Below the pieces are notes generated by a model. It ran no database searches. It was not told the DNA's origin and was given only the letters and a program-made list of their open reading frames with translations. Of a stretch of 64,000 nt of DNA, positions 26,001 through 34,680 are shown one piece after another (the stretch's first letter is position 1; every line of letters starts with the position of its first letter). Where the stretch lies: positions 1-64,000 of the forward strand of contig NZ_MLYR01000091.1 in assembly GCF_001866655.1 (NCBI RefSeq), written 5' to 3'. Source of the DNA: Bacillus sp. MUM 116. Lineage in GTDB: Bacteria > Bacillota > Bacilli > Bacillales > Cytobacillaceae. Both the position numbers and the translations under genes were made by a program.

Positions 26001-28154
26001 TTACCCATTATATACATACAATGTCTCTCCACCCATTCTTCCACCAAACATATTTGTAGAAGTGTTACCTTGCCATTCTCTGCTCGGAACCTCTTTACAA
26101 TTTTCCTGAATCCATTTTGTAACTGATTGGCTTTGGTCACCTCCCATCCTATCTCTGCCTGAGATTAAGAAGAACTTTACCTCACCAGCTTTTGCCATTT
26201 TCGCCAATTTAGCTGGAGTCAGGGCAGGGTCACTTCCTGAGAAACCACCCATTGCCATAACTGCATAATCCGTCTTTAAAATATATGGTGCGGCAGATTG
26301 GGTGCTGTCCGTAGCGAAGAAATATTTTTCGCCATCATAGTGTTTCTTTAAATAAGAGAGTAAAGATGTATTTACTTCATTCTCAGGGCGGCCGCCTCTT
26401 CCTTGCCGAGTATGGAACTGTGCATTAGCTGGAACACTCGTTGAATCTTGTTTTGTAATAAACGATGCATCCTCACCGTAAGAATTGCCTGGATGCATCC
26501 CCCCATAGCCCCCCATATTGCGTGCAAACTGTCCGCCTCCCATCCTGCCAAAGGACGAATTTGGGCCGGCAATCGGTGTCATTGAATTTCCAGTTTTATT
26601 AATCGTTATACCCGTCCAATAAAGTGGAATCACAAGCAAGGCGAGAACGGCAGCCATCGGTAATTTTAGCGTAAAACTTTCTCCTCTCCTTAATTGAATA
26701 AAGATAATTAAGGAGACTACACCTGCAATCAATGTTCCTAAAATCATCATGGATGCCTGCGAATTTTGATAAAGAATTAATGCCTCAAAAAGGAAATTTG
26801 CGACCACGGAACAAGGTAAAAGCCAAGATTCCCAGCCTTCTTTGTTTTTAAATAAATTCCAGAGAACAGTCCAGCCAATACCCACCAATGCAGCAATTGC
26901 CGGCCCCATCATGCTTAAATAATACTGATGGAAGAATTTTGCGATGCTGAAAAAAATCATCATCGGAATCAGCCAGGAAATCCAGAAGGTGGAAAATTTA
27001 CTGCTAAGGTCAAACCTTTTATTTTTCCGAGATTCAGCAAAAATACCAATTGCTGCGAAGAAAACAAATGGTAAAAACCAACTGATTTGTCCGGAAAGCT
27101 CTGTAGAAAAAAGGCGTAAAGGACTAGGAGTACCGGTGCCAAACATGCTGCTTGAACCATTTCCAGGACCACCCATTCGGCCACTTTGGAAGTGTGGAGG
27201 ATAGGTGTCATTTCCAAACATACCTGGGAAATTAGAGGCACCGTCATTTCCAGATGAACTTTGGTTACCTTGCTTCTGATTCGATGATGTTTGCCCCTGA
27301 TTAGAAGTTATTCCTTGTTGCTGTGTTGGATATTTTTTTTCGTTAACAGCAGAACCTCTCGGAGATTTGTTATTCATCCCAGTTAAACGAGAAACCCCAT
27401 TATAACCAAGCGCTAACTCGAGAACTGAATTGGTTTGACTGCTGCCGATATAAGGGCGTTTGCTTGCAGGAACAGAATCAACCACAATTGCCCATGATAG
27501 TGATACGGCTGCCAAAACCATGGTAGCAGCCAATAAATGCATCAGTCGCTTTTTCCAATTTGTTTTTACTGCAATCCAGTAAAATAAATAAAATGCAGGC
27601 AACACCATATAGGCTTGAAGCATTTTAATATTAAAGCCGATACCAACCAGGATTACACTAAGAATAAGCCAGCCCACTTTTTGTTTTTCAATTGATTTCA
27701 CTAATGCCCAAGTGGCAGCCAATAAAGTTACGATAAGGATACTGTCCACGTTATTCGTACGTACAACAGCAACAAAAATAGGTGAACAGGCAAGAACTAG
27801 GCTGGAGATTAATCCAGCAACCCGGCCAAACTTCGGCTTAACAAGAATATACATAATAAAAACAGAAACTACTCCAGCTAATGCTTCGGGAAGCAAAACG
27901 CTAAAATCGCTTAACCCAAAAATTTTCGCGCTTAATGTTTGAATCCATAATGCCACAGGGGGTTTATCGACCGTAATGAAGCCCTGAGAATCGAAGGAGC
28001 CGTAAAAAAAGGCATGAAAATTTTGCATCATACTTTTTACGGCCGCTGTATAATAGGTATTTGATCCAGCATTTTTTAAATTGTAAAAGTTTAATAAGAA
28101 GGATAATAAAAGAATCCCAATCAGCAAAAAATCGACTCTTTGTAATTTTTTCAT
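26001..28154 (-). CDS. Glycosyltransferase family 39, YkcB-like membrane mannosyl/glycosyltransferase
   Basis: 717-residue polytopic protein. The ArnT/PMT-type first loop has TYYTAAVKSMMQNFHAFFYG and VDKPPVALW, followed by about 11-12 membrane spans and a soluble C-terminal extracellular domain. It would move a sugar from an undecaprenyl-phosphate carrier, made by the upstream YkcC-like enzyme, onto a cell-surface acceptor. A Ser/Asn/Gly-rich insert and four GRMGG-like motifs are unusual additions. The start overlaps the preceding gene by four bases (ATGA), indicating translational coupling. Confidence 0.85.
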   Translation of the reverse strand: MKKLQRVDFLLIGILLLSFLLNFYNLKNAGSNTYYTAAVKSMMQNFHAFFYGSFDSQGFITVDKPPVALWIQTLSAKIFGLSDFSVLLPEALAGVVSVFIMYILVKPKFGRVAGLISSLVLACSPIFVAVVRTNNVDSILIVTLLAATWALVKSIEKQKVGWLILSVILVGIGFNIKMLQAYMVLPAFYLFYWIAVKTNWKKRLMHLLAATMVLAAVSLSWAIVVDSVPASKRPYIGSSQTNSVLELALGYNGVSRLTGMNNKSPRGSAVNEKKYPTQQQGITSNQGQTSSNQKQGNQSSSGNDGASNFPGMFGNDTYPPHFQSGRMGGPGNGSSSMFGTGTPSPLRLFSTELSGQISWFLPFVFFAAIGIFAESRKNKRFDLSSKFSTFWISWLIPMMIFFSIAKFFHQYYLSMMGPAIAALVGIGWTVLWNLFKNKEGWESWLLPCSVVANFLFEALILYQNSQASMMILGTLIAGVVSLIIFIQLRRGESFTLKLPMAAVLALLVIPLYWTGITINKTGNSMTPIAGPNSSFGRMGGGQFARNMGGYGGMHPGNSYGEDASFITKQDSTSVPANAQFHTRQGRGGRPENEVNTSLLSYLKKHYDGEKYFFATDSTQSAAPYILKTDYAVMAMGGFSGSDPALTPAKLAKMAKAGEVKFFLISGRDRMGGDQSQSVTKWIQENCKEVPSREWQGNTSTNMFGGRMGGETLYVYNG

Positions 28155-29131
28155 ATTATATTTCCTTTCACTTGTTTTTGAACGTTTTTTTCACTTCGTT
28201 GCATTCCATAAATGTCACGTACCACATAAAGAGGGCGATTCTTCGTTTCGTCATAAATTCGGCCAATGTATTCTCCGATAATCCCTAAGAGGACTAGAAC
28301 GATGGAGCTAAAGAACAACTGAATAATAATAATTGAAGCCCATCCTGAGACGATTTGCTTGGTGAAAATTTTCAAATAGAAGACGATTGCCATATAAATG
28401 AAACCGGTAACCGCAAGCAATCCACCGGTATAGCTTGCAAGTTTTAAAGGTTTATAGGAGAAGGAGGTAATTCCATCCATTGATAACTTCAACATTTTTT
28501 TAAGCGGGTACTTCGTTTCGCCGGCAGCCCGCTCATCCCGTTCATATTCGATTGCTGTTTGGCGAAATCCCACCCAGCTTGATAATCCTCGGACAAACCG
28601 ATTTTTTTCACGTAGGGTTTTCAGCTGGTCCACGACTTTCCGGTCCATTAAGCGAAAATCTCCCGTATCAAGCGGAATATCAATTTCTGTCATATTCCGA
28701 AGCGTTCGATAGAACAATGACGCAGATTTCTTTTTAAAAAAGGATTCTCCTTTCCTCGATGTCCGCTTGGCATAAACCACATCAAAGCCTTCCATCCATT
28801 TTTCGATCATCAATAATATGAGTTCGGGGGGATCTTGCAGGTCGGCATCAATAATTACCACCGCTTCTCCATGGGCATAGTCCATCCCAGCGGAAATCGC
28901 GATTTGGTGGCCAAAGTTTCGCGAAAAGTTAATTAGCTTTACGGTCTCGTCTCTCTCACTTAAATAAATAAGACAATCTTCCGTTCGGTCCTTACTGCCG
29001 TCGTTGACGAAAAGAAGTTCATAAGAACCCCCGGTGGAATCCATGACAGATTTTAACCTTTGATAGGTTTGTCGGATAACTGCTTCTTCATTGAAAACAG
29101 GGATGATAATGGAATATTTTACGTCCTTCAC
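28151..29131 (-). CDS. Glycosyltransferase family 2, YkcC/CsbB-like polyprenyl-phosphate sugar transferase
   Basis: 326 residues: GT-A domain SIIIPVFNEEAVIRQT, DGSKDRT and the metal-binding IIDADLQDPPE, then two C-terminal membrane spans (about residues 235-260 and 270-300). DPM1-like enzymes of this type load a sugar onto undecaprenyl phosphate. The pair with the GT39 gene matches B. subtilis ykcC-ykcB. GTG 29131, 11 bases after AAAGGAG, is preferred to the TTG that overlaps that site. Confidence 0.88.
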   Translation of the reverse strand: MKDVKYSIIIPVFNEEAVIRQTYQRLKSVMDSTGGSYELLFVNDGSKDRTEDCLIYLSERDETVKLINFSRNFGHQIAISAGMDYAHGEAVVIIDADLQDPPELILLMIEKWMEGFDVVYAKRTSRKGESFFKKKSASLFYRTLRNMTEIDIPLDTGDFRLMDRKVVDQLKTLREKNRFVRGLSSWVGFRQTAIEYERDERAAGETKYPLKKMLKLSMDGITSFSYKPLKLASYTGGLLAVTGFIYMAIVFYLKIFTKQIVSGWASIIIIQLFFSSIVLVLLGIIGEYIGRIYDETKNRPLYVVRDIYGMQRSEKNVQKQVKGNII

Positions 29132-29247
29132 GCTACTCAGATCTCCTTTCAAAAAAATGCAAATTATTCTTGGATTAGCCTAACTATAGCCAAACTCCCT
29201 TAATAAATTCTTAAGAAAAAATTGAAGGACAAAATTCATTGGAAAAC

Positions 29248-29281
29248 AAAAAAATGTCCTTCATCAAATCGATGAAGGACA
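29248..29281 (-). terminator. Terminator of the PaaI-like gene
   Basis: A perfect 11-bp stem (TGTCCTTCATC and complement) with a 5-base loop is followed by seven T residues on the minus strand. Confidence 0.9.
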
Positions 29282-29304
29282 ACTCACTTTAAAATATGAA
29301 AGAT

Positions 29305-29754
29305 CTACGATTCGTTTTCAACAAAGTACTGACTTTTACGATAAACCATTGCTTCCATTGTGGCGATTAGTTCAGTGTCGCTAAAAACACGAATATTATA
29401 CCAGCCAAGGCGGTGATTTTTCTTAATTTCCTCTGCTGTTGCCAGGAGTGTTTCCCCTGGTTTTCCAGCAGACATAAAATTAACATTGGTGGTTACACCA
29501 ACGGCAGTTTTTCCATAAGAATTGCTGGCTGCAGCAAATACATAATCTGCCAGAGAAAAAATAACTCCTCCATGGACAGTTCTATGGGCATTTAACATAT
29601 TTTCATCCGGAGTTAATTCAGCTTCTGCAGTTCCGGGACCAAGCTTTGTCAACTTCATGCCAAGGAATCGGCTATAGGGTTCATCTTTCATGGTGCTGAC
29701 AATTTGTTCATAATGTTTTTCGTGAATCATTTTGTCATCAAGATTCGTAGTCAT
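29305..29754 (-). CDS. paaI: PaaI-type hotdog acyl-CoA thioesterase
   Basis: 149 residues of hotdog fold with the PaaI active-site helix NAHRTVHGGVIFSLADYVFA (His and Gly-Gly turn, then Asp). It probably hydrolyses stalled aryl- or hydroxyphenylacetyl-CoA esters and frees CoA. It is divergent from paaK across a shared 311-bp region, supporting a phenylacetate role. ATG 29754 has AAGGTGGG eight bases upstream; the longer GTG start overlaps that site. Confidence 0.85.
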   Translation of the reverse strand: MTTNLDDKMIHEKHYEQIVSTMKDEPYSRFLGMKLTKLGPGTAEAELTPDENMLNAHRTVHGGVIFSLADYVFAAASNSYGKTAVGVTTNVNFMSAGKPGETLLATAEEIKKNHRLGWYNIRVFSDTELIATMEAMVYRKSQYFVENES

Positions 29755-30065
29755 CTTATTTCCCACCTTTTTTTATGTATAAAACACTTTTTAACGTGAC
29801 GTGTCATATTTGAAATATACCATTTTATAAATCTAGTATCAATTTTAAATATTAAAAAATATTAAAATTCCTTCTTATAAATGGCTATAACTCAATCATA
29901 CAGGAGGAAAATTTTATAATTAAAATTTTCAGTTATTAATATTGACATAGTGGTAATAGAGTATTAATCTATAACTATGTTACATCAAATTTAAATATCG
30001 TATGAAATGTGTTATTAAGAAGATTGACTGAATTTTTTTAATGAAAAAGTAAGGGGGATAAAAAA
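29755..30065. promoter_or_regulatory. paaI/paaK divergent promoter region
   Basis: This gap holds a good sigma-A promoter for paaK, TTGACA (29942-29947), 17 bases, TAATCT (29965-29970). A 7-bp inverted repeat, ACATAGT (29945-29951) and ACTATGT (29974-29980), overlaps the -35 and lies just past the -10, a likely operator. TAACGTGACGTG at 29792-29803 shares TAACGT with sites before paaA and paaX. An SD-like AGGAGG at 29902-29907 is followed by an AT palindrome but no reading frame. Confidence 0.55.
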
Positions 30066-31391
30066 ATGTATAATCCGGAAATTGAAACAATGAGCCGCTC
30101 AGAGTTGGAAGCGCTACAATTTTTGCGTTTTAAACAAACTGTGAAAAGGGTTTATGAAAATGTCCCATTTTATAGGGAAAAGTTTGATGAATTAGGAATT
30201 ACACCTGATGATATTCAATCCTTGGAAGATGTAAGATTGCTTCCATATACAAAGAAAAAAGATTTACGGGATCAATATCCATTTGGTTTGTTTGCAGTTC
30301 CGATGGAAGAAGTAAACCGAATCCATGGATCTTCGGGAACAAGCGGTAAACCAACAGTTGTCGGATATACAAAAAATGATATTAAAAATTGGGCAACCAT
30401 TGTTGCACGTGCCATCGTCACTGCAGGAGGAAAAAAATCAGATATTTTCCATAATGCTTATGGATATGGCCTTTTCACTGGAGGACTTGGTCTTCATTCT
30501 GGGGCTGAAGAGTTGGGAGTAGCAGTAGTTCCTATTTCTGGCGGTAACACAGAAAGACAAATAACCCTTATTGAAGACTTTAAACCAAGAGGAATTTGTG
30601 GAACTCCTTCTTATATTTTAAATATTGTTGAACAAATGGAACATATGGGATTGGACCCACGTGAAACAAGTCTTGAATATGGTATTTTTGGAGCCGAACC
30701 TTGGACAGAAGAGATGCGCGCTACACTTGAGAAAAAGCTGAATATTAAAGCCATTGATATTTACGGTTTAAGTGAAGTAATGGGTCCGGGTGTTGCGATT
30801 GAGTGTATTGAAGCTCAAAACGGTTTGCATATTGCTGAAGATCACTTTTTAATTGAGGTCCTTAATCCTGAAACATTAAAGCCAGTAGAAGACGGCCAAG
30901 ATGGAGAACTTGTATTTACTAGCTTAACAAAGGAAGCGCTGCCAATCATCCGATACCGCACAGGGGATATTGCCTCAATTACGCGTGAAAAATGTAAGTG
31001 CGGCAGAACCCATACACGTATGTCCCGATTGAAAGGACGGACAGATGACATGCTCATCATTCGTGGAGTAAATGTTTTCCCTTCTGAAATTGAACGCGTT
31101 CTTTTACAAATTGAAGGTCTTGTTCCAAATTACCAAATTCACTTGATTAAAAAAGGAAGCTTAGACAGTGTGGAATTACATGTTGAAATTGATAAGCAGC
31201 TTTATCAGGGAGTTGGCGAAGATTTAGGACATGCAACCATTCAAAAATTAAAACGCAATATTCAGCATCAAATGAAATCCAGTTGTTTAGTATCCATGGA
31301 TACCATTATCAATAAACCTGGAAGCCTTCCTCGTTCTGATGGTAAAGCAAAGAGAATTGTGGATAAAAGGAATGCTGTACCTGTAGTTTAA
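30066..31391 (+). CDS. paaK: Phenylacetate-CoA ligase PaaK
   Basis: Activates phenylacetate with ATP and CoA. 441 residues with the P-loop HGSSGTSGKPTVVGYT near residue 90, IYGLSEVMGPG near 235, YRTGDIA near 298, and a C-terminal domain with a DDMLIIRGVNVFPSEIE hinge, all typical of PaaK. It begins the cluster but is separated from paaA by 202 bp with its own control signals, so it may be transcribed separately. Confidence 0.95.
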   Translation: MYNPEIETMSRSELEALQFLRFKQTVKRVYENVPFYREKFDELGITPDDIQSLEDVRLLPYTKKKDLRDQYPFGLFAVPMEEVNRIHGSSGTSGKPTVVGYTKNDIKNWATIVARAIVTAGGKKSDIFHNAYGYGLFTGGLGLHSGAEELGVAVVPISGGNTERQITLIEDFKPRGICGTPSYILNIVEQMEHMGLDPRETSLEYGIFGAEPWTEEMRATLEKKLNIKAIDIYGLSEVMGPGVAIECIEAQNGLHIAEDHFLIEVLNPETLKPVEDGQDGELVFTSLTKEALPIIRYRTGDIASITREKCKCGRTHTRMSRLKGRTDDMLIIRGVNVFPSEIERVLLQIEGLVPNYQIHLIKKGSLDSVELHVEIDKQLYQGVGEDLGHATIQKLKRNIQHQMKSSCLVSMDTIINKPGSLPRSDGKAKRIVDKRNAVPVV

Positions 31392-31412
31392 TGGGGTTTT
31401 TAATAGATGAAA

Positions 31413-31480
31413 TGAAAGCGAATTCACCTGTGCTTGCCTCTTTTAGTTTTGTTTAAATCTTGGGAGCAAGCATAGGTGAA
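31413..31480. promoter_or_regulatory. cre-like site within a long hairpin, paaK-paaA gap
   Basis: TGAAAGCGAATTCA (31413-31426) fits the CcpA cre pattern WTGNNARCGNWWWCAW at all but the last base. Its 3' end is also the left arm of a 15-base stem (31423-31437 with 31466-31480, one G-U pair, 28-base loop) lacking a T-run. This suggests catabolite control of the paaA operon. Confidence 0.5.
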
Positions 31481-31525
31481 ATGATTGGGAATACACTATT
31501 GTAAAGATAAGTATAGAAAATATTC

Positions 31526-31573
31526 TTGCTATTTATATAACAATAAAATATAATAACGTTAGATAAACGTTAT
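31526..31573 (+). promoter_or_regulatory. paaA promoter with overlapping palindromic operator
   Basis: TTGCTA (31526-31531), a 17-base spacer and TATAAT (31549-31554) make a strong sigma-A promoter. ATAACGTT and AACGTTAT with a 5-base spacer (31553-31573) form a perfect dyad covering the end of the -10 and the transcription start. The placement is ideal for repression, presumably by PaaX encoded at 40.8 kb (inference). Confidence 0.7.
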
Positions 31574-31593
31574 ATAAGGAAGGTGGTATTAAA

Positions 31594-32550
31594 ATGAGCA
31601 TCCTTGAAAGTGACTTAAAAGAAAATGAATTATTAGAACAGTTTATCGCACGTATCGAAGCGGGTGATAAAATTGAAGCGGATGACTGGATGCCGGAGGA
31701 ATACCGGATTGCATTAATTAAATTAATTTCACAGCACGGAATTAGTGAAATTATGGGCGCGCTGCCTGAAAAGGAATGGGTGCCAAAAGCGCCATCATTA
31801 AGAAGGAAATTAGGAATCATGGCAAAAGTACAGGATGAAATGGGCCATGGACAGCTTCTTCTTCGTGTAGCAGAAGATTTATTAAAGCCTTACGGAAAAG
31901 ACCGAGGCGATTTAATGCAGGATCTCTTTAACGGAGATTTAAAGTTTCATAATGTGTTTCATATGGCAACAAAAACTTGGGCTGACGCCGGAATGATTGG
32001 CTGGCTTGTTGATGGAGCTGCCATTATTACACAAACAAACATGCTGGGTGCTTCATATGGTCCATACGCGCGAGCTTTGCACCGCATTTGCGCTGAGGAA
32101 GTTTTCCACGCACAGCATGGGGAAGCGATTATCATGGCACTCGCTGAAGGAACAGAAGAACAAAAACAAATGATTCAAGAAGCATTAAATGATTGGTGGG
32201 AAGCGCTTCTTATGTTCTTTGGCCCAGCAAGCAGCACAACGACCGGTACAAGTAAACAGGATGTAACGATTAAATATAAAATTCGCACAAGTACAAATGA
32301 AGAACTTCGTCAAAGCTTCTTTACGAAGTACATTCCGAGAATTTTATCATTGGGCTTAACAATTCCGGATCCAACACTTCATTTTGATGAAGAGCAGCAG
32401 CTTTGGGTTTACCAGCAGCCTGATTGGAATAAATTTAAGCAAATTATTAAAAACAATGGCCCGCGTTCACAAGCAAGATTGAATTTACGAAGAGTTTCTT
32501 ATGAAACGAATGCGTGGGTACGCGATGCCTTAGCTGCAACAGTTAATTAA
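31594..32550 (+). CDS. paaA: Phenylacetyl-CoA 1,2-epoxidase catalytic subunit PaaA
   Basis: Di-iron monooxygenase subunit, 318 residues, that forms ring-1,2-epoxyphenylacetyl-CoA. Iron-ligand motifs are visible: the Glu/His pair in KVQDEMGHGQLLLR and the second in ICAEEVFHAQHGEA near residue 170. GGAAGGTGG precedes the ATG. It is the first gene of a tight paaABCD unit. Confidence 0.95.
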   Translation: MSILESDLKENELLEQFIARIEAGDKIEADDWMPEEYRIALIKLISQHGISEIMGALPEKEWVPKAPSLRRKLGIMAKVQDEMGHGQLLLRVAEDLLKPYGKDRGDLMQDLFNGDLKFHNVFHMATKTWADAGMIGWLVDGAAIITQTNMLGASYGPYARALHRICAEEVFHAQHGEAIIMALAEGTEEQKQMIQEALNDWWEALLMFFGPASSTTTGTSKQDVTIKYKIRTSTNEELRQSFFTKYIPRILSLGLTIPDPTLHFDEEQQLWVYQQPDWNKFKQIIKNNGPRSQARLNLRRVSYETNAWVRDALAATVN

Positions 32551-32568
32551 TGAAGGGGGAAGAGAAAA

Positions 32569-32919
32569 ATGGAGCAAAAGAAAACATTTTATCAGGAATT
32601 TGAAGTTTTCAGTAAACGGACACCTTCTTCACCCTTTCAGCACCAATTCAGTTTGTTAGCACCAAATGCTGAAATGGCGATGGTAATGGCTCAAGAAAAC
32701 TTTATGCGCCGTGATCCGGTTGCAGATATTTGGGTAGTGAACCGTGAACATATCCGTGATATGACAAAAGAAGAAAAGCTCACATTACAACGTTTAGATA
32801 ATAAAGATTACCGTACAACGAAGGGCTACGGTTACTTAAAGAAAAAATGGCGGCATTATGAACAACAAATGTTCGATGAAAAAGAAATCCTTTCTTGGGC
32901 GGGAGGTAATAAAAAATGA
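32569..32919 (+). CDS. paaB: Phenylacetyl-CoA epoxidase subunit PaaB
   Basis: 116-residue accessory subunit. FEVFSKRTPSSPFQHQFSL and NFMRRDPVADIWVV are the conserved PaaB core. PaaB bridges PaaAC dimers and is needed for activity. AAGGGGGA precedes the ATG, and the stop overlaps the start of paaC by four bases. Confidence 0.93.
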   Translation: MEQKKTFYQEFEVFSKRTPSSPFQHQFSLLAPNAEMAMVMAQENFMRRDPVADIWVVNREHIRDMTKEEKLTLQRLDNKDYRTTKGYGYLKKKWRHYEQQMFDEKEILSWAGGNKK

Positions 32920-33728
32920 CCGAACAAAATTTAACCATCACTCCTGAATTAAAGGACAGAGTAGTTAATTTATTGTTTCAACTTGCAGATGACGACTTCT
33001 TTTATTCGTATCGTGGATCTGAATGGCTTGGACTTGCACCTCATATTGAAGAGGATGTTGCATCTTCATCTATCAGTCAGGACAGCATGGGCCATGCCGC
33101 AATGTTCTATCAATTATTAGAAGAAATCGGGATCGGAAACGCTGATGCACTCGCCCATCTGCGACCTGCAAATGAAAGAAAGAATAGTGTTTTAGTAGAG
33201 AGACCAAATGGTGAAGGCTATTACATGGAAGTGCCGAAATATGACTGGGCCTACGCAGTCGTTCGGAATTATTTTTATACAGCAGCAAAGAAAGTTAAAA
33301 TTGAATCTTTGAAAAACAGTTCCTATGAGCCGCTGGCTAAAGTTGCAATTAAAGTAAATATGGAATTGTATTATCATTTGCTTCACTGGAAAACATGGTT
33401 TGTCCAGCTTCTAAGTTCAACAGATGAAGCCAAGCAAAAAATGAAAGCAGCAATTGAACAAGTCATGGGTGATTTCTACGATGTCTTTTCGCTTGGAACA
33501 GACGGTGAGAAAATAGTTGAACTTGGTTTAATTGAAAAAGATGATGTCCTAATCCAACGTTGGAAGCAACAATTGGAACCAGTTTTTCAATCTGTTGGTT
33601 TAAGCCTTCCGGAAATTCCGGCTAACCCAGAAAGAAACGGCCGTAATTTGGAGCATACAGAAGATTTAGTATCGGCAATTGAGACACTTTCAGAGGTTTA
33701 TCGTTTAGATACAGCTGCATCATGGTAA
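32916..33728 (+). CDS. paaC: Phenylacetyl-CoA epoxidase structural subunit PaaC
   Basis: 270-residue ferritin-like partner of PaaA, non-catalytic in characterised systems. LADDDFFYSYRGSEWLGLAPH, EEDVASSSISQDSMGHAAMF and YDWAYAVVRNYFY are family-typical. The ATGA overlap with paaB indicates coupled translation and a fixed subunit ratio. Confidence 0.93.
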   Translation: MTEQNLTITPELKDRVVNLLFQLADDDFFYSYRGSEWLGLAPHIEEDVASSSISQDSMGHAAMFYQLLEEIGIGNADALAHLRPANERKNSVLVERPNGEGYYMEVPKYDWAYAVVRNYFYTAAKKVKIESLKNSSYEPLAKVAIKVNMELYYHLLHWKTWFVQLLSSTDEAKQKMKAAIEQVMGDFYDVFSLGTDGEKIVELGLIEKDDVLIQRWKQQLEPVFQSVGLSLPEIPANPERNGRNLEHTEDLVSAIETLSEVYRLDTAASW

Positions 33729-33753
33729 TGTAAACATAGAAAGAGGTGTGATC

Positions 33754-34254
33754 ATGCAAATGTCTATAGATTCACTGGAAAAGCAGGTACTGGAAGTATT
33801 AAATGATGTTAAAGATCCTGAAATCGATACAGTGAGTATTATCGACTTGGGTATGGTAGAGGAAGTAATCGCCGAAAACGGTGTGGTTGAGATTAAAATC
33901 CTGCCGACCTTCTTAGGATGTCCGGCCCTTAGCATAATCCAAAAGAATATTGAAAATACCGTGAAGGCCATTAAGGATGTAGAAAAGGTTAAGGTGGAAT
34001 TTATCAACCACCCGCCATGGACGTCAGATCGGATTTCGGAAAAAGGCAGAAATGGGCTTAAGGCATTCGGAATTGCTCCCCCGCCTCGTTTAATGGACAG
34101 TGATGGATCGTGGCATGTTGACTGCCCGTATTGCGGTTCTACCTATGTGACCATGGACAACATCTTTGGACCGACAGCCTGCAGAAGTATTTTATACTGT
34201 AAAAGTTGCAAAAACCCATTCGAAGCAATGAAACCGATATCAACTTTAATGTAG
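33754..34254 (+). CDS. paaD: PaaD, iron-sulfur/maturation protein of the epoxidase
   Basis: 166 residues: a DUF59/MIP18 domain (LNDVKDPEIDTVSIIDLGMV, then LPTFLGCPALSIIQ) and a C-terminal zinc ribbon with two Cys pairs (CPYCGS and CKSCKNPF). It probably helps assemble or repair the metal centre of PaaABC(E). ATG 33754, six bases after AGAGGTG, is preferred to the GTG that overlaps this site. No paaE reductase follows. Confidence 0.9.
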   Translation: MQMSIDSLEKQVLEVLNDVKDPEIDTVSIIDLGMVEEVIAENGVVEIKILPTFLGCPALSIIQKNIENTVKAIKDVEKVKVEFINHPPWTSDRISEKGRNGLKAFGIAPPPRLMDSDGSWHVDCPYCGSTYVTMDNIFGPTACRSILYCKSCKNPFEAMKPISTLM

Positions 34255-34263
34255 ATAAGAAAA

Positions 34264-34314
34264 GCGAAAGCGCCCTGTTTAGCGAAGTACAATAGCCGCT
34301 TGGCGCTGGAGCTG
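34264..34314. repeat. Hairpin repeat inserted between paaD and the EthD-like gene
   Basis: AGCGAAAGCGCC and its imperfect complement GGCGCTGGAGCT bracket a GC-richer segment followed by GGACAATTCTC. Composition and sequence differ from the operon around it, and I recall similar hairpin elements scattered in Bacillus-group genomes. It lacks a T-run, so the operon may read through. Confidence 0.55.
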
Positions 34315-34377
34315 GACAATTCTCAAATGTGTATGATATTAATTCCAATTTTAAAGAGAATGTGAGGAGAATAGACG

Positions 34378-34680
34378 ATGGCAAAATTAATTGCTTTATA
34401 TAAACAACCCGAAGACAAAGCTGCATTTGATGAACATTATAATAATGTACATGTACCAATCACCGAAAAAATTCCTGGCTTGCGAGAAATCAAAGTAACA
34501 AGATTTACTGGAACGCCAATGGGCGGGGAACCTCCATATTATTTAATGTGTGAAATGCGTTACGACAGTTATGAAGATTTACAAAATGGCATGCGTTCCG
34601 AAGAAGGTAAAGCTTCTGGAAAAGATTTGATGAAATTTGCTGGCAAGCTCGTTACTTTGGTTATTGGGGAAGACGATTAA
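34378..34680 (+). CDS. EthD-family small protein in the paa cluster
   Basis: 100 residues of ferredoxin-like dimeric barrel type: KLIALYKQPEDKAAFDEHYNNVHVP and GLREIKVTRFTGTP fit the EthD domain. EthD-like proteins accompany oxygenases, but no reaction is established for this one. The stop overlaps the next hydratase start (TAATGA), so it is part of the paa operon and probably assists ring oxidation or disposal of a reactive intermediate. Confidence 0.75.
   Translation: MAKLIALYKQPEDKAAFDEHYNNVHVPITEKIPGLREIKVTRFTGTPMGGEPPYYLMCEMRYDSYEDLQNGMRSEEGKASGKDLMKFAGKLVTLVIGEDD

Noticed and set aside
29924-29938. CodY-box-like AATTTTCAGTTATTA before paaK
   Set aside because: Only about 11 of 15 positions match and the region is very AT-rich, so it is not distinguishable from chance.
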